This document shows, piece after piece, positions 10,878 to 19,875 of a stretch of 64,000 nucleotides of DNA (within the stretch, counting starts at the first letter, position 1; every line of letters begins with the position of its first letter). The position numbers and the translations under genes were made by a program. The notes under the pieces are model-generated. The model had not been told where the DNA came from. It did not search any database and saw nothing but the letters and a program-made list of their open reading frames with translations. This stretch comes from Methylobacterium sp. E-066 (lineage in GTDB: Bacteria > Pseudomonadota > Alphaproteobacteria > Rhizobiales > Beijerinckiaceae), in contig NZ_JAKSYO010000106.1 of the NCBI RefSeq assembly GCF_022829635.1, forward strand, positions 1-64,000, read 5' to 3'.

Positions 10878-12377
10878 TTAGTCTTGGAGCATGCGCTTCA
10901 GGAGCTCGACCTCGTCGCCGAGGATCGTATCCTCGCCGATCAGCTTCTCGATCTTGCGCACCGCGTGCAGCACGGTCGTATGGTCGCGTCCACCGAACCG
11001 ACGGCCGATCTCGGGCAGCGAGCGCAGGGTCAGCACCTTCGACAGGTACATGGCGATCTGGCGCGGCTTGACCACGGCGGCGGTGCGCCGCTCCGACAGG
11101 ATGTCCGAACGCGAGACGTTGTAGCGCGAGGCGACCAGCTTCTGGATGTCCTCGATCTTGATCCGCTTCGGCTCGCGGTTCTTCACGAGGTCGCGGATCG
11201 CGCTCTCGGCGGTCTCCATCGTGACGGCGGTGCCGGTGAGCGTGGCATGGGCCAGCAACCGGTTGACCGCGCCTTCGAGGTCGCGACCGTTGGCCGTGAT
11301 CGCCCGGGCCACGTAGGTCGCGACCTGCGGCGACACGTCGAAGCCCGGATGCGCCGCCCGCACCGCGGCGAGCCGCGCCGACAGGATCGAGACCCGTAGG
11401 GCCTCATCGAGGGCCGTGATCTCGACCACGAGGCCGCCGCCCAGGCGCGAGCGCACGCGCTCGTCCAGCGCCTCCAGCTCGGTCGGGGGACGATCCGAGG
11501 CGACGACGACCTGCCGGCCGGCATCGATCAGCGCGTTGATCGTGTGGCCGAACTCGGCCTGGATCGACTTGCCCTGGATGAACTGGACGTCGTCCAGGAT
11601 CAGCAGATCGATGCCGCGCAGGCGCTCCTTGTAGGCGAGCGCCGACTGAGTCTTCAGGGCGTTGACGAAGCCGTACATGAACCGGTCGGCGGTCAGGTAG
11701 ATCACCCGGCGCCCGGCCTCGCGGGCGGCGTGGCCGATCCCGTGCAGCAGATGCGTCTTGCCCAGGCCGACGCCGGCATGGAGGTAGAGCGGGTTGTACA
11801 GCGCGCCCTCGCCCTGGTGCCGGGCGACCCGCTCGGCGGCGGCGTGGGCCAGCGCGTTCGAGCGGCCGATGACGAAGCTGGAGAAGGTCAGCCGCGCATC
11901 GAGCGGCGTGCCGCTGAGGTCGCCCCCAGCATCGGCGTTGCGCTGCTCGGAGGCGGCCGCGACAGTGGTGGCCACGGGGGCCGGCGTGTTGGTGGCGTGG
12001 AGCCGGGCGAGCGGGCCGCTGGCCGGGCCGGCCTTGGGCGCGCCGACGACGGCGGGACGCGCCGGGGCGCCGGTGCCGCGCACGCCGACCTCAATCCGGG
12101 CGATCTCCTCGGCCTCGGCCTTGAAGGTGCCGAGCACCCGGTCGAGGTAGTGCGATTCGATCCAGCTCTTGAGGAAGCGCGTCGGCACCGTCAGCCGTGC
12201 CGTGCCGGCCGATACGCCTTCGAGTTCCAGACGGGCGAACCAGCTGGCGAACACGTCCTCGCCCAGCTCGGCGCGCAGCCGCCGCTTCACCCGCGCCCAG
12301 GCGGGTCCGAAATCCGTAGTGCCGCCGCTGCGGCCACCCTCGTCGTCGCTCGCCACCGTTCCGTCGACACGCATCAC
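10878..12377 (-). CDS. dnaA: Chromosomal replication initiator DnaA
   Basis: A 499-residue initiator of chromosome replication. Domain I is at the N-terminus ([21 protein letters not shown]), followed by a long Ala/Pro-rich domain II (about 100-155). The AAA+ domain III has Walker A GVGLGKTH at 202-209 and Walker B DLLILDDV at 257-264. The domain IV DNA-binding signature RDHTTVLHA is at 464-472. The start is GTG 12377 or the adjacent ATG 12374, preceded by GGGAGAG. It is preceded by rpsT on the same strand with a roughly 480-base leader dense in GANTC sites, suggesting control by CcrM methylation as in other alphaproteobacteria. Confidence 0.98.
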   Translation of the reverse strand: MMRVDGTVASDDEGGRSGGTTDFGPAWARVKRRLRAELGEDVFASWFARLELEGVSAGTARLTVPTRFLKSWIESHYLDRVLGTFKAEAEEIARIEVGVRGTGAPARPAVVGAPKAGPASGPLARLHATNTPAPVATTVAAASEQRNADAGGDLSGTPLDARLTFSSFVIGRSNALAHAAAERVARHQGEGALYNPLYLHAGVGLGKTHLLHGIGHAAREAGRRVIYLTADRFMYGFVNALKTQSALAYKERLRGIDLLILDDVQFIQGKSIQAEFGHTINALIDAGRQVVVASDRPPTELEALDERVRSRLGGGLVVEITALDEALRVSILSARLAAVRAAHPGFDVSPQVATYVARAITANGRDLEGAVNRLLAHATLTGTAVTMETAESAIRDLVKNREPKRIKIEDIQKLVASRYNVSRSDILSERRTAAVVKPRQIAMYLSKVLTLRSLPEIGRRFGGRDHTTVLHAVRKIEKLIGEDTILGDEVELLKRMLQD

Positions 12378-12465
12378 TGGCTCTCCCGACGCCGCCGGCG
12401 GAAACCCGCAGGCTGCGCGTACGCACGATTTACGCCCTCAGCGTCCCGCATGACCGGGCGGGACA

Positions 12466-12720
12466 GACTCCTTGGGTGGAGTCAACTCCCCACCAAGGAA
12501 CTTTTGCCGATTGGAAGAGCCTATCAACAATTACCTACAGTTCCTTTAACAGTGGGACTTGTGGGGATGGCCCAGATTCCCAACCGCAAGTGTTTCCTGA
12601 CCCAACCAAGCCGCTTGCTAGAGTCTTGGCGAATCGGATTGATTCGCTCTCGTCCCGATATCGGCAGTTTTTGCTTGAACGCAGTCAGCTTCTGTTAAGC
12701 TACACGCCGCCCCTAGACTC
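12466..12720. promoter_or_regulatory. dnaA upstream region with seven GANTC sites
   Basis: GANTC, the target of the alphaproteobacterial CcrM methyltransferase, occurs at 12466, 12479, 12575, 12621, 12631, 12641 and 12716. That is seven sites in 255 bases where about one is expected by chance, with three sites ten bases apart at 12621-12645. The region is also less GC-rich than its surroundings. This looks like the methylation-responsive promoter of dnaA, and possibly part of a replication origin, but no canonical DnaA box (TTATCCACA) was seen. Confidence 0.55.
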
Positions 12721-12805
12721 TGCAACGTACCAAATTCTGGTCTAGGGTTAACGCTTCGCGACGGCCCGGGACACGGAGCAGCCAAGCGCATCCGGACAGC
12801 GGACA

Positions 12806-12836
12806 CGAAAAAGCCCGGCGCGAAGGCCGGGCTTTG
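12806..12836 (-). terminator. Intrinsic terminator of rpsT
   Basis: aaagcccgg at 12810-12818 pairs with ccgggcttt at 12827-12835. On the minus strand the stem ends in GGGCTTTTTCG, a standard rho-independent terminator, 26 bases past the rpsT stop. Confidence 0.85.
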
Positions 12837-12861
12837 TCTCGTCCAGTGGTGCGGTGGCGGC

Positions 12862-13128
12862 TTAGGCGGCCAGCGCCTTCACCCGGGCGGCCAGGCGCGA
12901 GACCTTCCGCGAGGCGTTGTTCTTATGGACGATGCCGTGCTGGGCAGCGCGCATCATCTCGGGCTCGGCGGCCCGCAGGGCGGTCAGCGCGTCCTGCTGG
13001 TTGCCGGCGGCGATCGCCTCCTCGACCTTGCGGACGAAGGTGCGCATGCGCGAGCGGCGCGAGCGGTTGACCGCCGTGCGCTTCTCGATCTTGCGGGTCA
13101 TTTTCTTGGCCGAAGCGGTGTTGGCCAT
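12862..13128 (-). CDS. rpsT: 30S ribosomal protein S20
   Basis: An 88-residue basic protein with the S20 pattern: N-terminal [28 protein letters not shown], a central helix, and [19 protein letters not shown] at the end. It binds 16S rRNA early in 30S assembly. It is a single-gene unit closed by an intrinsic terminator, and its position directly upstream of dnaA is common in Rhizobiales. The following 13129-13430 stretch has no gene; it holds the rpsT promoter region and a GGAAAAAATGACC element (minus strand, around 13353-13365). Confidence 0.97.
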   Translation of the reverse strand: MANTASAKKMTRKIEKRTAVNRSRRSRMRTFVRKVEEAIAAGNQQDALTALRAAEPEMMRAAQHGIVHKNNASRKVSRLAARVKALAA

Positions 13129-13430
13129 GGAGTCCTCGTTCTCTTCGTCGGGCGATGCCGACGGGCCGGCTCAGCCGGGAATCGGTCGTCGCATCAGGTT
13201 GTCAGGCGATGGCCGAGACGCAGCGCGCGCGAAAGCGCGGCCCCTCGGCGAAGCGCGCTCTATAGACACGGTCCGATGTCGCGTCAACGCATCGGTCGGA
13301 GCAAGCCCAGCGACACGGCGAGCTTCGGCGAAGCCATCACAGGTTCTCGGGTGGTCATTTTTTCCTTGTAAATAGGCTTTAATTCAGATACAAGTCTCTC
13401 AGTCCATACGGGAGAGAGGGCCGTCCGTGA

Positions 13431-13817
13431 ATGGCGTTACGCTCAAATCCGTCATTCGAAGTGGCGTTGCTACGCAGCCTTGTGGCTGGTCTCACATTCG
13501 AATTTAAGCTTTTAAAGCTGCGACTTGCTCTTCAACGAGCGTATTCGCCAGAACAGCCTCGTGTACCCGCCGGCCAACCCAATGCCGGACAGTGGGCGCG
13601 TGAAGCGGAAAACTCGCGCCCTGGATCGAATTATCAGCAAATTGCCGAAACATGCCAGGAGTATATCGAGGCCAACTGCGTAGGATAAATTTATCGCGAA
13701 TTCCCTCGACAATTCCTCGGAATGGATATCTCAGATTTGAAGGCTGCCGCGCGAGCTAATGAACCCGGAGCCAAGAAAGCACATAAACTATTATTTGATA
13801 ATCGCTTCAAAAAGTAG
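13431..13817 (+). pseudogene. Polymorphic-toxin C-terminal fragment interrupted by an in-frame stop
   Basis: The frame opened at 13431 runs 85 codons to TAA at 13686-13688 and then continues in the same frame without another stop to TAG at 13815-13817. The first part contains the PRVPAGQPNAGQW segment that often precedes toxin domains in rhizobial proteins. The second part (YREFPRQFLGMDISDLKAAA, then KKAHKLLFDNRFKK) resembles the end of Rhs/polymorphic toxin C-terminal domains. The stop is immediately followed by AGGAGG serving the next gene, an immunity-like protein. Base composition is clearly more AT-rich than both flanks. The simplest reading is a horizontally acquired toxin tip inactivated by a nonsense change. 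Two separate small proteins (ending 13688; starting ATG 13722, 31 aa) are an alternative. Family assignment is by pattern recall, not search. Confidence 0.55.
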
Positions 13818-13828
13818 GAGGCATAAGA

Positions 13829-14068
13829 ATGGAACCTGTATCTATTTTTAGAATTTTGAATCTTCTCGAAAAATCGAAAGTGAAATTTCGTCTCGCCCGT
13901 GACCGTCCAGACACAATTAGGGTTGATGCGACATTATATGGTCTGCGACTCGAAATAGAGTGCTTCGATGACAATCATATAGAAATTTCAACATTCCGAG
14001 GCACGGAAGATATCGACGGAGAATACGATTACCTACTGAAGATCTTGTCCGAAAACTCAATGGATTAG
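13829..14068 (+). CDS. Putative immunity protein partner of the broken toxin
   Basis: A 79-residue acidic protein: an N-terminal helix (IFRILNLLEKSKVKFRLARD), then strands with alternating acidic and hydrophobic residues (LRLEIECFDDNHIEISTF) and an acidic tail (DIDGEYDYLLKIL). This pattern is shared with small immunity proteins encoded immediately after Rhs/polymorphic toxin tips. A strong AGGAGG site, embedded at the end of the toxin frame, lies ten bases before ATG 13829. It appears intact although the toxin is interrupted. It is AT-rich relative to the neighbouring ccm genes. Function is inferred from context and pattern. Confidence 0.55.
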   Translation: MEPVSIFRILNLLEKSKVKFRLARDRPDTIRVDATLYGLRLEIECFDDNHIEISTFRGTEDIDGEYDYLLKILSENSMD

Positions 14069-14120
14069 ATCGAGACAATTCAATATGATGATTTGAGGCA
14101 TGGCGGCAGGTGATCACGTG

Positions 14121-14789
14121 TCACTCCGGCCAGCGCAAAGCCGCCGCCGCCGCCAGCGTGCCGACCACGGCGGCGATCAGGGTCAGCGCCGCCAACACCG
14201 CCAGCGGCACCAGGAACGGCACCGTGCCGCCCGTCGCCGCCTGGGCGGCCGAGACGCCGAAGATCAGGCTCGGAATCATCAGCGGCAGGACCAGCACCGC
14301 GAGAATCAGGCCGCCCCGGCGAATCGAGGCCGTCAGCGCAGCTCCGACCGCGCCGATGAAGCTGAGTGCCGGGGTTCCGGCGAGCAGGGTCAGCGCCGTG
14401 GCGCCCATGGCGGTGCCGTCCAGGGCGACGAGCAGGCCGAAGAGCGGCGAGGCGAGCGCCAGGGGCAGGCCGGTGGTCAGCCAATGCGCCGTGACCTTGG
14501 CGAGCACGACGCCTTCGAGGGGCACCGGGGCGGCAGTCATCAGGTCGAGGGAGCCGTCCTCCTCGTCGGCTTGAAACAGGCGGTCGAGGCCGATCAGGGT
14601 CGAGAGCACCGCCGCGAGCCAGAGGATCGCCGGGCCGATCCGCGACAGCAAATTGAGGTCGGGCCCGAGCGCGAACGGCACCAGGGCGACGATCATCAGG
14701 AAGAACACCAGCGACAGGGCGCCGGAGCCGCCGACCCGGCCGGCCAGGCGCAGGTCGCGGGCGATCAGGGCCAGGATCGCGCGGGTCAC
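14121..14789 (-). CDS. ccmB: Heme exporter permease CcmB
   Basis: A membrane protein of about 222 residues with six predicted helices, from the system I cytochrome c maturation pathway, where CcmAB power release of heme from CcmC/CcmE. The RLFQADEEDGSLDLM segment after helix 2 is the family signature. The likely start is GTG at 14789, overlapping the ccmA stop by four bases (GTGA); an ATG further upstream lies inside ccmA. ccmC, ccmD and the rest are not in this window. Confidence 0.93.
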   Translation of the reverse strand: MTRAILALIARDLRLAGRVGGSGALSLVFFLMIVALVPFALGPDLNLLSRIGPAILWLAAVLSTLIGLDRLFQADEEDGSLDLMTAAPVPLEGVVLAKVTAHWLTTGLPLALASPLFGLLVALDGTAMGATALTLLAGTPALSFIGAVGAALTASIRRGGLILAVLVLPLMIPSLIFGVSAAQAATGGTVPFLVPLAVLAALTLIAAVVGTLAAAAALRWPE

Positions 14790-15421
14790 GCCCAATCCTC
14801 CATGGGCTCGGGCTCCGGAGCGACCGACGCCTCGATGCACAGCTCCGCCGCCCCGTCGAGGCCGAGCGCCTGGTGGGTGGCGGCGATCACAAGGCCGCCC
14901 CCGACCCGATGCGCCGCCATCAGGCCGGCGAGCAAGGCCTGCGAGGCGGTGTCGAGGGCCGCGGTCGGCTCGTCGAGGAGCCAGAGCGGGCGCTCGCAGA
15001 CCAGCAACCGCGCCAAAGCCACCCGCCGCCTCTGGCCGGCCGACAGGTAGCCCACCGGCAGGTCATGGGCATGGCCGAGGCCGAGCTGCTCCAGCGCATT
15101 CCGGGGCGACAGCCGCGGCGCGCCGAGGAGTTTTTGCGCGAACAGCAGGTTCTCGCCGGCGGTCAGCGAACTCTTGAGCCCGTCGCGATGGCCGACGACG
15201 TGGAGGCATTCCGGCAGGCTCGCCTCGCCGACCTCGGCCACCTCGACGCGCCCGGCATCGGGCCGCAGCCGGCCCGACAGGATGGCGAGCAGGCTCGACT
15301 TCCCGGCGCCGTTCCGTCCGGTCACCGCCAGGGCATCCCCCGGCCCGAGGGCGAAGGCCAGACCGGAAAAAATGCGGCGCCCGGAGCGGCGGCAGGCGAG
15401 ATTGTCCACGCTGAGCCGCAC
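14786..15421 (-). CDS. ccmA: Heme exporter ATP-binding protein CcmA
   Basis: The ABC ATPase partner of CcmB, about 211 residues from GTG 15421. Walker A GRNGAGKS is at 35-42; the signature is LSAGQRRRVALARLL and Walker B is LWLLDEPTAALD, as usual for CcmA. The RVGGGLVIAATHQ stretch holds the H-loop. An ATG at 15514 is in frame but its extra 31 residues look non-coding; a GGAGAGGGCGGGG stretch precedes the chosen GTG. It is translationally coupled to ccmB. Confidence 0.93.
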   Translation of the reverse strand: MRLSVDNLACRRSGRRIFSGLAFALGPGDALAVTGRNGAGKSSLLAILSGRLRPDAGRVEVAEVGEASLPECLHVVGHRDGLKSSLTAGENLLFAQKLLGAPRLSPRNALEQLGLGHAHDLPVGYLSAGQRRRVALARLLVCERPLWLLDEPTAALDTASQALLAGLMAAHRVGGGLVIAATHQALGLDGAAELCIEASVAPEPEPMEDWA

Positions 15422-15531
15422 CCGATACCCCGCCCTCTCCCGCCGACGCGCGGCGCCTCCATGCCCGATTGCGGCCCGCAACGGAACCGTGCCGCTACGC
15501 TCCGTCTTTTTCACCGGTTACGGAGGCTCCG

Positions 15532-15714
15532 ATGAACGAGGCGAGAAACCCGACTGAATCCGAAGTCGCCACGACGGCGGACGCGATGGCCGGCCGGGCG
15601 CTGGTCGAGGCGCGAATGGCGCTCTGCACGCCCGAGGAACAGGCGGCGTTCTGGGAGGCGGTGGGGCGCTGCTTCGGCGGTGGCAAGCCGCCCGACATGC
15701 AGGCCGCCGACTGA
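15532..15714 (+). CDS. Small hypothetical protein
   Basis: A 60-residue acidic protein starting with ATG 15532 after a CGGAGG site. It contains MAGRALVEARMALCTPEEQAAFWEAVGRCF, predicted helical, and no membrane segment. It is divergent from ccmA and ends one base before the convergent TrmJ-type gene. No family recognised. Confidence 0.55.
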   Translation: MNEARNPTESEVATTADAMAGRALVEARMALCTPEEQAAFWEAVGRCFGGGKPPDMQAAD

Positions 15715-16488
15715 TCAGGTGCCCTTTCGCGTCAGCGCCCGCAGCGCGCCGCGGAAGGTGCGGACATCCTGCTCGGTCAGGCTCATGCGGTGGAGCATGT
15801 CGCGCATGTTGCGGGCGATGATCTCCCGCTTCTCCGGCGGGTAGAAGCCGGCGCCGTCGAGGGCCGTCTCCAGGCTGCCGAACAGCGACATCAGCGCCTC
15901 GCGGCTGGCCGGCGGCGATAGCAGCTCCCCCGAGAACGGCAGAACCGCCCGCCCGCTGGCCTGGCGCCAGGCATAGCCCACCAGCAGCACCGCCTGCGCG
16001 AGGTTCAGAGACGGGAAATCCGGGGAGACCGGGAAGGTGATGATCGCATCGGCGAGCGAAACTTCTTCGTTCGTCAGCCCGACCCGCTCCCGGCCGAACA
16101 TCACCCCAATGCGCTGCCCCTCCCGGGCGACCACCTCGCCCATGGCGGCCTCGGGGGCGAAGACCCGTTTCATCTGCCCGCGCTCGCGCGCCGTGGTGGC
16201 GAGCACGTAGTGCAGGTCGCCGATCGCCTCTGCGACGCTGCTGTGGATCGTCGCCCGGTCGAGGACATGGGTGGCGCCCGAGGCCGCCTCGCGCACGCCC
16301 TTCTTGGGCCAGCCGTTCTTGGGGTTGACCAGGCGCAGCTCCGACAGGCCGAAATTCGCCATGGCCCGGGCCGTCATGCCGATATTCTCGGCGAGCTGCG
16401 GCTCAACCAGGATCACCACCGGGGCGATCCCCGGCGGCACCTCGGTGGTCGTCGACGGTTTCTCGCTCTGTTGCTCTGGCGTCGTCAT
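15715..16488 (-). CDS. trmJ: SpoU-family RNA methyltransferase, TrmJ type
   Basis: A 257-residue SPOUT methyltransferase, probably 2'-O-methylating position 32 of several tRNAs. Family features: PVVILVEPQLAENIGMTARAMANFG (motif 1, with N in place for ribose methylation), IGVMFGRERVGLTNEE (motif 2) and FPVSPDFPSLNLAQAVLLVGYAW (motif 3 of the knot). The chosen ATG 16488 removes an unlikely basic leader that is open to 16638. It is convergent with the 60-aa gene. Confidence 0.9.
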   Translation of the reverse strand: MTTPEQQSEKPSTTTEVPPGIAPVVILVEPQLAENIGMTARAMANFGLSELRLVNPKNGWPKKGVREAASGATHVLDRATIHSSVAEAIGDLHYVLATTARERGQMKRVFAPEAAMGEVVAREGQRIGVMFGRERVGLTNEEVSLADAIITFPVSPDFPSLNLAQAVLLVGYAWRQASGRAVLPFSGELLSPPASREALMSLFGSLETALDGAGFYPPEKREIIARNMRDMLHRMSLTEQDVRTFRGALRALTRKGT

Positions 16489-16685
16489 GCCGGCCCTCTG
16501 GCACAGGGGGCGGCAGCCCGTCGAGGCCCGGGTGACGAAGCCGGCCGGATGACAGCCCGCGCCTTCCGCTGCCGAAAAGGCCGCGCTATGTCGCCGGGGC
16601 GATACGGACCCGGTCGATATTCGGGCGGGCGACCGCACGGCCCTTGCATGCCGTGCGCGGGGACAACGGGAGAAGGCATCGGTCC

Positions 16686-17900
16686 ATGGCGAAGATCAAG
16701 GTAGCGAACCCCGTCGTTGAACTCGACGGCGACGAGATGACCCGGATCATCTGGGCCGAGATCAAGAACAAGCTCATCCACCCCTATCTCGACGTCGACC
16801 TCGAGTATTACGACCTCGGCGTCGAGCACCGCGACGCCACCGGCGACAAGGTCACGGTCGACGCCGCCGAGGCGATCAAGCGCCACGGCGTCGGCGTGAA
16901 ATGCGCCACCATCACCCCCGACGAGCAGCGGGTGAAGGAGTTCAACCTCAAGGAGATGTGGCGCTCGCCCAACGGCACGATCCGCAACATCCTGGGCGGC
17001 GTCATCTTCCGCGAGCCGATCATCTGCAAGAACGTGCCGCGGCTCGTGCCCGGCTGGACCCAGCCCTTCGTGATCGGCCGCCACGCCTACGGCGACCAGT
17101 ACCGCGCCACCGACTTCAAGGTGCCCGGCAAGGGGCGCCTGACCATCAAGTTCGAGGGCGACGACGGCACCGTCATCGAGAAGGAGGTGTTCAAGTTCCC
17201 GGACGCCGGCGTCGCGATGTCGATGTACAACCTCGACCAGTCGATCATCGACTTCGCCCGTGCCTCGCTGAACTACGGTCTGGCCCGCAAGTACCCGGTC
17301 TACCTGTCGACCAAGAACACCATCCTCAAGGCCTATGACGGCCGGTTCAAGGACCTGTTCCAGAAGGTCTACGAGGAGGAGTTCGAGGCCAAGTTCAAGC
17401 CGCTCGGGATCACTTACGAGCACCGCCTGATCGACGACATGGTCGCCTCCTGCCTGAAATGGTCGGGCGGCTACGTCTGGGCCTGCAAGAACTACGACGG
17501 CGACGTGCAGTCGGACACCGCCGCGCAGGGCTTTGGCTCGCTCGGCCTGATGACCTCGGTGCTGATGACCCCGGACGGCCAGACCGTCGAGGCCGAGGCC
17601 GCCCACGGCACCGTCACCCGCCACTACCGCGAGCACCAGAAGGGCCGCGAGACCTCGACCAACTCGATCGCCTCGATCTTCGCCTGGACCCGCGGCCTGT
17701 CGCACCGGGCCAAGCTCGACGGCAACGACGATCTGGCGAAGTTCTCGGCGACGCTGGAGAAGGTCTGCGTCGATACCGTCGAGGCCGGGCACATGACCAA
17801 GGACCTCGCGCTTCTGGTCGGCCCCGAGCAGAAGTGGCTCTCGACCACGGGCTTCCTCGACAAGGTCGATCAGAACCTGAAGACGGCGATGGGCGTCTGA
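16686..17900 (+). CDS. icd: NADP-dependent isocitrate dehydrogenase
   Basis: A 404-residue TCA-cycle enzyme converting isocitrate to 2-oxoglutarate and CO2. The N-terminus [22 protein letters not shown] and the length match the eukaryote-like, class II dimeric enzyme found in alphaproteobacteria, not the E. coli type. The [15 protein letters not shown] and [30 protein letters not shown] regions hold the substrate and metal residues. ATG 16686 is preceded by GGGAGAAGG. It appears monocistronic, with a hairpin after it. Confidence 0.96.
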   Translation: MAKIKVANPVVELDGDEMTRIIWAEIKNKLIHPYLDVDLEYYDLGVEHRDATGDKVTVDAAEAIKRHGVGVKCATITPDEQRVKEFNLKEMWRSPNGTIRNILGGVIFREPIICKNVPRLVPGWTQPFVIGRHAYGDQYRATDFKVPGKGRLTIKFEGDDGTVIEKEVFKFPDAGVAMSMYNLDQSIIDFARASLNYGLARKYPVYLSTKNTILKAYDGRFKDLFQKVYEEEFEAKFKPLGITYEHRLIDDMVASCLKWSGGYVWACKNYDGDVQSDTAAQGFGSLGLMTSVLMTPDGQTVEAEAAHGTVTRHYREHQKGRETSTNSIASIFAWTRGLSHRAKLDGNDDLAKFSATLEKVCVDTVEAGHMTKDLALLVGPEQKWLSTTGFLDKVDQNLKTAMGV

Positions 17901-17923
17901 GCTGTTCTTCCGGTCACGTTCAG

Positions 17924-17949
17924 CGGCGGGCGCCCCCGGGCGTCCGCCG
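17924..17949. terminator. Hairpin between convergent icd and EamA genes
   Basis: cggcgggcgcc (17924-17934) pairs with ggcgtccgccg (17939-17949) with one mismatch, between two convergent stop codons and followed by tcttc. It is a likely bidirectional terminator without a strong T tract. Confidence 0.5.
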
Positions 17950-17952
17950 TCT

Positions 17953-18891
17953 TCATGTCGTGGTCCGGCGCGGCCGGCTGAGCGCCAGGGCGGTCGCGGC
18001 CAGCGTCACCGCCATCCCGACGGCCTCGGCCGCATCGATGCGCTCCCCGGCGAAGGCGTAGCCGACCAGCACGGCGATCACCGGGCTGACGAAGGCGTAG
18101 AGTCCGGCCCGGAACGCGCCCCAATCGCGCAGCAGCATCAGGAAGATCGGGAAGGCGATCAGCGATCCGCCGCCGACCATGACGGCGAGACCCTGCAGGA
18201 CGCGGGGATCGCCGATGGCGGCGAAGCGGCCGGGATCCCAGCCCTCTACAGCGAGGCAGATCGGGATCAGGCCCAGCGTGCCGAGGCCGGATTGCCAGAA
18301 CGCCAGCACGGCCGGCGGGGTCACGCGCACCAGGGGTCGGCTGATCACGGTACCCCAGGCATAGGCGAACGTGCCAAGGGCCACCGCCCCGAGGCCGAGG
18401 GCGGCCTGCCCGCCCTCCCCGCCCCCGCCGAGGCGGCCGGAGAACAACAGCGCGAGGCCCGCGAGTCCGAGGACGATGGCGGCAATCCTGCGCGGGGTGA
18501 TCGGCTCCTGTCCGTAGGCCGCTCCGATGCCGATCAAGAAGATCGGCATCAGTCCCAGGTTGACCACCGCGGCGAGCCCGCTCGGGGCCTGGGCCAGCCC
18601 CCAGAACACCAGGGCGTAGCAGGCCGTGGTGATCAGCATCGAGGCCGCCAGGACGCGCGCCGGTCGCTCGACCCGCAGCGTGAAGCCGCGCAGCCGCGCC
18701 ATCACGAGAAACCCCAGCGCCGCGAAGCTGAAGCGGAGGCAGGCGAAGAAGATCGGCGGCAGGACCTCCATGGCGAGCTTCGTGGGGAGCCAGCCGGCCC
18801 CCCAGATGAACGCCATGGCGGTGAAGGCGAGGATCCGGCTCGAACCGGCCTCGCGTCGCGGGGCTGCGTCGACGAGCGGCGCGTCAGACAT
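17953..18891 (-). CDS. EamA/DMT-superfamily transporter
   Basis: A 312-residue membrane protein with ten predicted helices in two EamA repeats, each about 135 residues (first begins AFTAMAFIWGAGWLPTKLAME). Members export amino acids, purines or other metabolites; the substrate cannot be read here. ATG 18891 is chosen because the open frame further upstream lacks helices and is arginine-rich. It is convergent with icd. Confidence 0.88.
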   Translation of the reverse strand: MSDAPLVDAAPRREAGSSRILAFTAMAFIWGAGWLPTKLAMEVLPPIFFACLRFSFAALGFLVMARLRGFTLRVERPARVLAASMLITTACYALVFWGLAQAPSGLAAVVNLGLMPIFLIGIGAAYGQEPITPRRIAAIVLGLAGLALLFSGRLGGGGEGGQAALGLGAVALGTFAYAWGTVISRPLVRVTPPAVLAFWQSGLGTLGLIPICLAVEGWDPGRFAAIGDPRVLQGLAVMVGGGSLIAFPIFLMLLRDWGAFRAGLYAFVSPVIAVLVGYAFAGERIDAAEAVGMAVTLAATALALSRPRRTTT

Positions 18892-19013
18892 CTTCGGCTG
18901 CCGTACCGCTGGTGAGATCGACCCGCCCGAACTGACGCCGTCTCCCCAGACGGTCAAGCGTCGAGACGGCATGACAGCCCGGAGGTCCGAGCCGACCTCG
19001 AAGCGCTTCCGGA

Positions 19014-19196
19014 TCAGGCCTCGCCTTGGCCGTCCGACGACGAGGTCTCCGCGAGGGCCCTGCCGACCTCCATCAGCAGCAGGTCGATGGCGGCCCGCAT
19101 CAGCGGATCGCCAACCGAATCGATCAGGTCGCGGACCGAAAGGCACTGCGCCGCGAGGGCATCCAAAGGGGCATCGTTCATGTCGGGGCTTTTCAT
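19014..19196 (-). CDS. 60-residue protein translationally coupled to luxI
   Basis: A small acidic protein whose ATG at 19196 overlaps the luxI stop by one base (TGATG). The composition is helical with alternating hydrophobic residues (ALAAQCLSVRDLIDSVGDPL, then AAIDLLLMEVGRALAE) and a Ser/Asp-rich tail. No signal peptide or known motif is visible. Its position implies co-regulation and stoichiometric coupling with the autoinducer synthase, so a role in quorum-sensing control is possible but unproven. Confidence 0.6.
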   Translation of the reverse strand: MKSPDMNDAPLDALAAQCLSVRDLIDSVGDPLMRAAIDLLLMEVGRALAETSSSDGQGEA

Positions 19197-19819
19197 CAGG
19201 CGGCCAGGTAGGCCGGCTCGGACACGAGGACGGACCGGCTGTCGCCGTGGACCGTGCGGAGGCGTGCCAGGGTGCGGTCGTCGAAGGCGGCGGTCGCCGC
19301 CATGATCTCCTCGCCGCCGATCTGGACCGGCAGGCCCAGCGGCTGGGCGCGGAAATGCAGCTGGATGACGTGGATCATGTACAGCGTCGGCATCTGCAGC
19401 AGCAGGCCGGTGAGCCCGTGCGCCATGCCCCATTCGACGATGCCGGTGAGCAGCGCGATCGAGACCGGATTGACCACCCGGCCCCGGGCACGATGCGAGC
19501 GGGCGACGCCCTGTCGGGTCCATTCCCAGAGATGCGGGCCGGCGGGACGTTCGCCTTCGCAGAGCTCCGGATAGACGTCGGACAGGAGATGCGGGCGCGT
19601 GGTCGGCAGGAGGCGGCTGTAGCCGATGACCCTATCGCCCTCCATCGCCAGGAAGTGCACCGCGTGGGCCGTGTCGAACTGGTCGATCTCTCGCCCGTCC
19701 GGCCGGGCCAGATCCGTCCAGCCCTTCTCCTCGACAAAGATTTCGTGCCGCAGGCGCCAAGCCTGCTCCATCGCGCCGGCATATCGCAGCGCGTTGGCGG
19801 GGGTGACCACATGGATCAT
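19196..19819 (-). CDS. Acyl-homoserine-lactone synthase, LuxI family
   Basis: A 207-residue autoinducer synthase making N-acyl-homoserine lactone from SAM and acyl-ACP or acyl-CoA. All the invariant family positions are present with a one-residue offset from Vibrio LuxI: R24, F28, W34, E45, D46, D49, R69 (in YSRLLPT), E99 and R102 (in WEWTRQGV). It lies downstream of a luxR gene on the same strand and a candidate lux-type inverted repeat starts about 57 bases before ATG 19819. The 60-aa gene is coupled behind it. The acyl chain length cannot be predicted. Confidence 0.94.
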   Translation of the reverse strand: MIHVVTPANALRYAGAMEQAWRLRHEIFVEEKGWTDLARPDGREIDQFDTAHAVHFLAMEGDRVIGYSRLLPTTRPHLLSDVYPELCEGERPAGPHLWEWTRQGVARSHRARGRVVNPVSIALLTGIVEWGMAHGLTGLLLQMPTLYMIHVIQLHFRAQPLGLPVQIGGEEIMAATAAFDDRTLARLRTVHGDSRSVLVSEPAYLAA

Positions 19820-19875
19820 GGAACAACCTCACGTCTCTATGGCGTGAGTGTCCCGCGTCCGGACCGAAGTTTGTA

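Noticed and set aside
12378..12861. Canonical oriC with DnaA boxes upstream of dnaA
   Set aside because: No TTATCCACA or close cluster was found; only GANTC density supports regulation.
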